Assembly: GCF_024753255.1 (NCBI RefSeq) | Contig: NZ_JANUHA010000009.1 | Coordinates: 124,001-188,000 of the forward strand | DNA length: 64,000 bases | Source: Massilia agri | Lineage (GTDB): Bacteria > Pseudomonadota > Gammaproteobacteria > Burkholderiales > Burkholderiaceae_D | Direction of reading: 5' to 3' | Shown: positions 63,450 through 64,000 of the stretch, one piece after another | How positions within the stretch are numbered: the stretch's first letter is position 1 | How the letters are laid out: each line of letters opens with the position of its first letter | Position numbers and translations under genes: made by a program | Notes under the pieces: model-generated | The model's input: the letters and a program-made list of their open reading frames with translations, nothing else | What the model was told of the DNA's origin: nothing | Database searches by the model: none

Positions 63450-64000
63450 TCAGGCGTGCTGGAACTCGGCCAGGCGAAGTCCCAGGCGCACGCCGCCCGC
63501 CACCAGGGCCTCGATATCGCCCGCGTCGGCGGCTGCCTCCAGCTCGGCGCACAGCGCTTCCAGCGCCTTTTCACCCAGGTGGGCGGCGCTGCCGCGCAGG
63601 CCGTGCAGCACCCTGCCCGCCTCGCTCATGTCGCCGGCCGCGATCGCCGCATCGAGTTCGGCCCGGCGCCGCGGCAGGTCGGCGGCGAAGGCCGCGCGCA
63701 GGCGGCTGCGCAGGTCGTCGGCGCGGCGGCCCGCATTCGATTCCAGCGCCTCACGCTCCGGCGCGACGCCAAACATGGCGTCCAGCGCCGCCATCGGCGA
63801 ATTCGGGGCCGGCGGCATGGGCGGCAGGTCCACGCCGCGCGCCAGCTGGCGCTCGATGGCGCGCGAGACCTGCGCGTGCAGCGCGCACTCGTCGATCGGC
63901 TTGGTGAGAAAAGCGTCCATGCCGCAGGCCAGGTAGCGTGCGCGGTCTTCCTCGCTGGCGTTGGCCGTCAGGGCCACGATCATCACGTGCGCGTCCGTGA
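63450..64000 (-). CDS. Hybrid sensor protein, C-terminal REC-Hpt part (5' end outside window)
   Basis: The reading frame is open to the window edge, so only about 183 C-terminal residues are seen. They hold the end of a receiver domain (MIVALTANASEEDRARYLA, then FLTKPIDE with the conserved Lys) and a histidine phosphotransfer domain (about 80 residues before the end; VLHGLRGSAAHLG with the phospho-His). This is the usual end of a BarA-like tripartite sensor kinase. The stand-alone response regulator at 62740 is a likely phosphorelay partner. Confidence 0.85.
   Translation of the reverse strand, partial: TDAHVMIVALTANASEEDRARYLACGMDAFLTKPIDECALHAQVSRAIERQLARGVDLPPMPPAPNSPMAALDAMFGVAPEREALESNAGRRADDLRSRLRAAFAADLPRRRAELDAAIAAGDMSEAGRVLHGLRGSAAHLGEKALEALCAELEAAADAGDIEALVAGGVRLGLRLAEFQHA

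Overview
The window reads as chromosomal DNA of a high-GC betaproteobacterium, most likely an Oxalobacteraceae member close to Massilia or Duganella. The grounds are the exosortase B (XrtB) exopolysaccharide locus with the EpsA/B/D/E/F/G/I/L protein set, PEP-CTERM proteins, and a type II secretion-like operon with PilMNOP-type inner-membrane parts. No rRNA, CRISPR array, transposase or phage gene is visible. There is one tRNA gene, tRNA-Arg(CCT).

Layout. (1) 1-2540: two unrecognised minus-strand genes, one cut by the window edge and one starting at TTG, facing a divergent WYL-type regulator across a compact promoter with an inverted repeat. (2) 2580-11966: an 11-gene minus-strand operon for a secretion or pseudopilus machine (gspG, gspF, gspE, PilM-, PilN-, PilO- and PilP-like genes, a TPR-secretin lipoprotein, three more pseudopilins), with stop/start overlaps at most junctions. 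(3) 12125-14669: two small lipoproteins, the EpsA-type LuxR regulator, and an orphan response regulator whose phospho-acceptor Asp is Glu. (4) 14828-20470: envelope and secreted proteins, namely two PEP-CTERM proteins (one with a TLDc-like domain), an ExeM/NucH extracellular nuclease and a TIGR03790-type protein.

(5) 20592-55789: the exopolysaccharide locus, nearly all on the minus strand. It holds sugar-nucleotide genes (manC, an NDP-sugar pyrophosphorylase, galE, wecB, gmd, fcl), the initiating phosphosugar transferase, a Wzx-like flippase, a Wzy-like polymerase or ligase, Wzz/EpsF, EpsG, EpsE, EpsD, EpsL, XrtB, EpsI, a CPBP membrane protease, six glycosyltransferases and two heparinase-type lyases. 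A plus-strand metal-uptake cassette (DUF2946, TonB receptor, PepSY; 30954-35137) splits it. (6) 55839-64000: uup, a PAS-rich hybrid histidine kinase, tRNA-Arg, a MarR regulator with an aryl-CoA ligase, a stand-alone response regulator and the 3' part of a REC-Hpt sensor protein.

How the genes work together (inference). GDP-mannose, GDP-fucose, UDP-galactose and UDP-ManNAc feed glycosyltransferases that build a repeat unit on undecaprenyl phosphate. Wzx/Wzy/Wzz-type proteins polymerise it and EpsE/EpsL export it. XrtB sorts PEP-CTERM proteins to the envelope. The EpsG-type kinase carries two exact 24-residue MshEN-like motifs with a 5-residue spacer, the format of a cyclic-di-GMP binding domain, joined to a kinase domain without the P-loop lysine. 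This and the Glu-substituted response regulator are the most distinctive points seen. Two copies of a palindromic intergenic repeat sit exactly at the stop codons of two genes.
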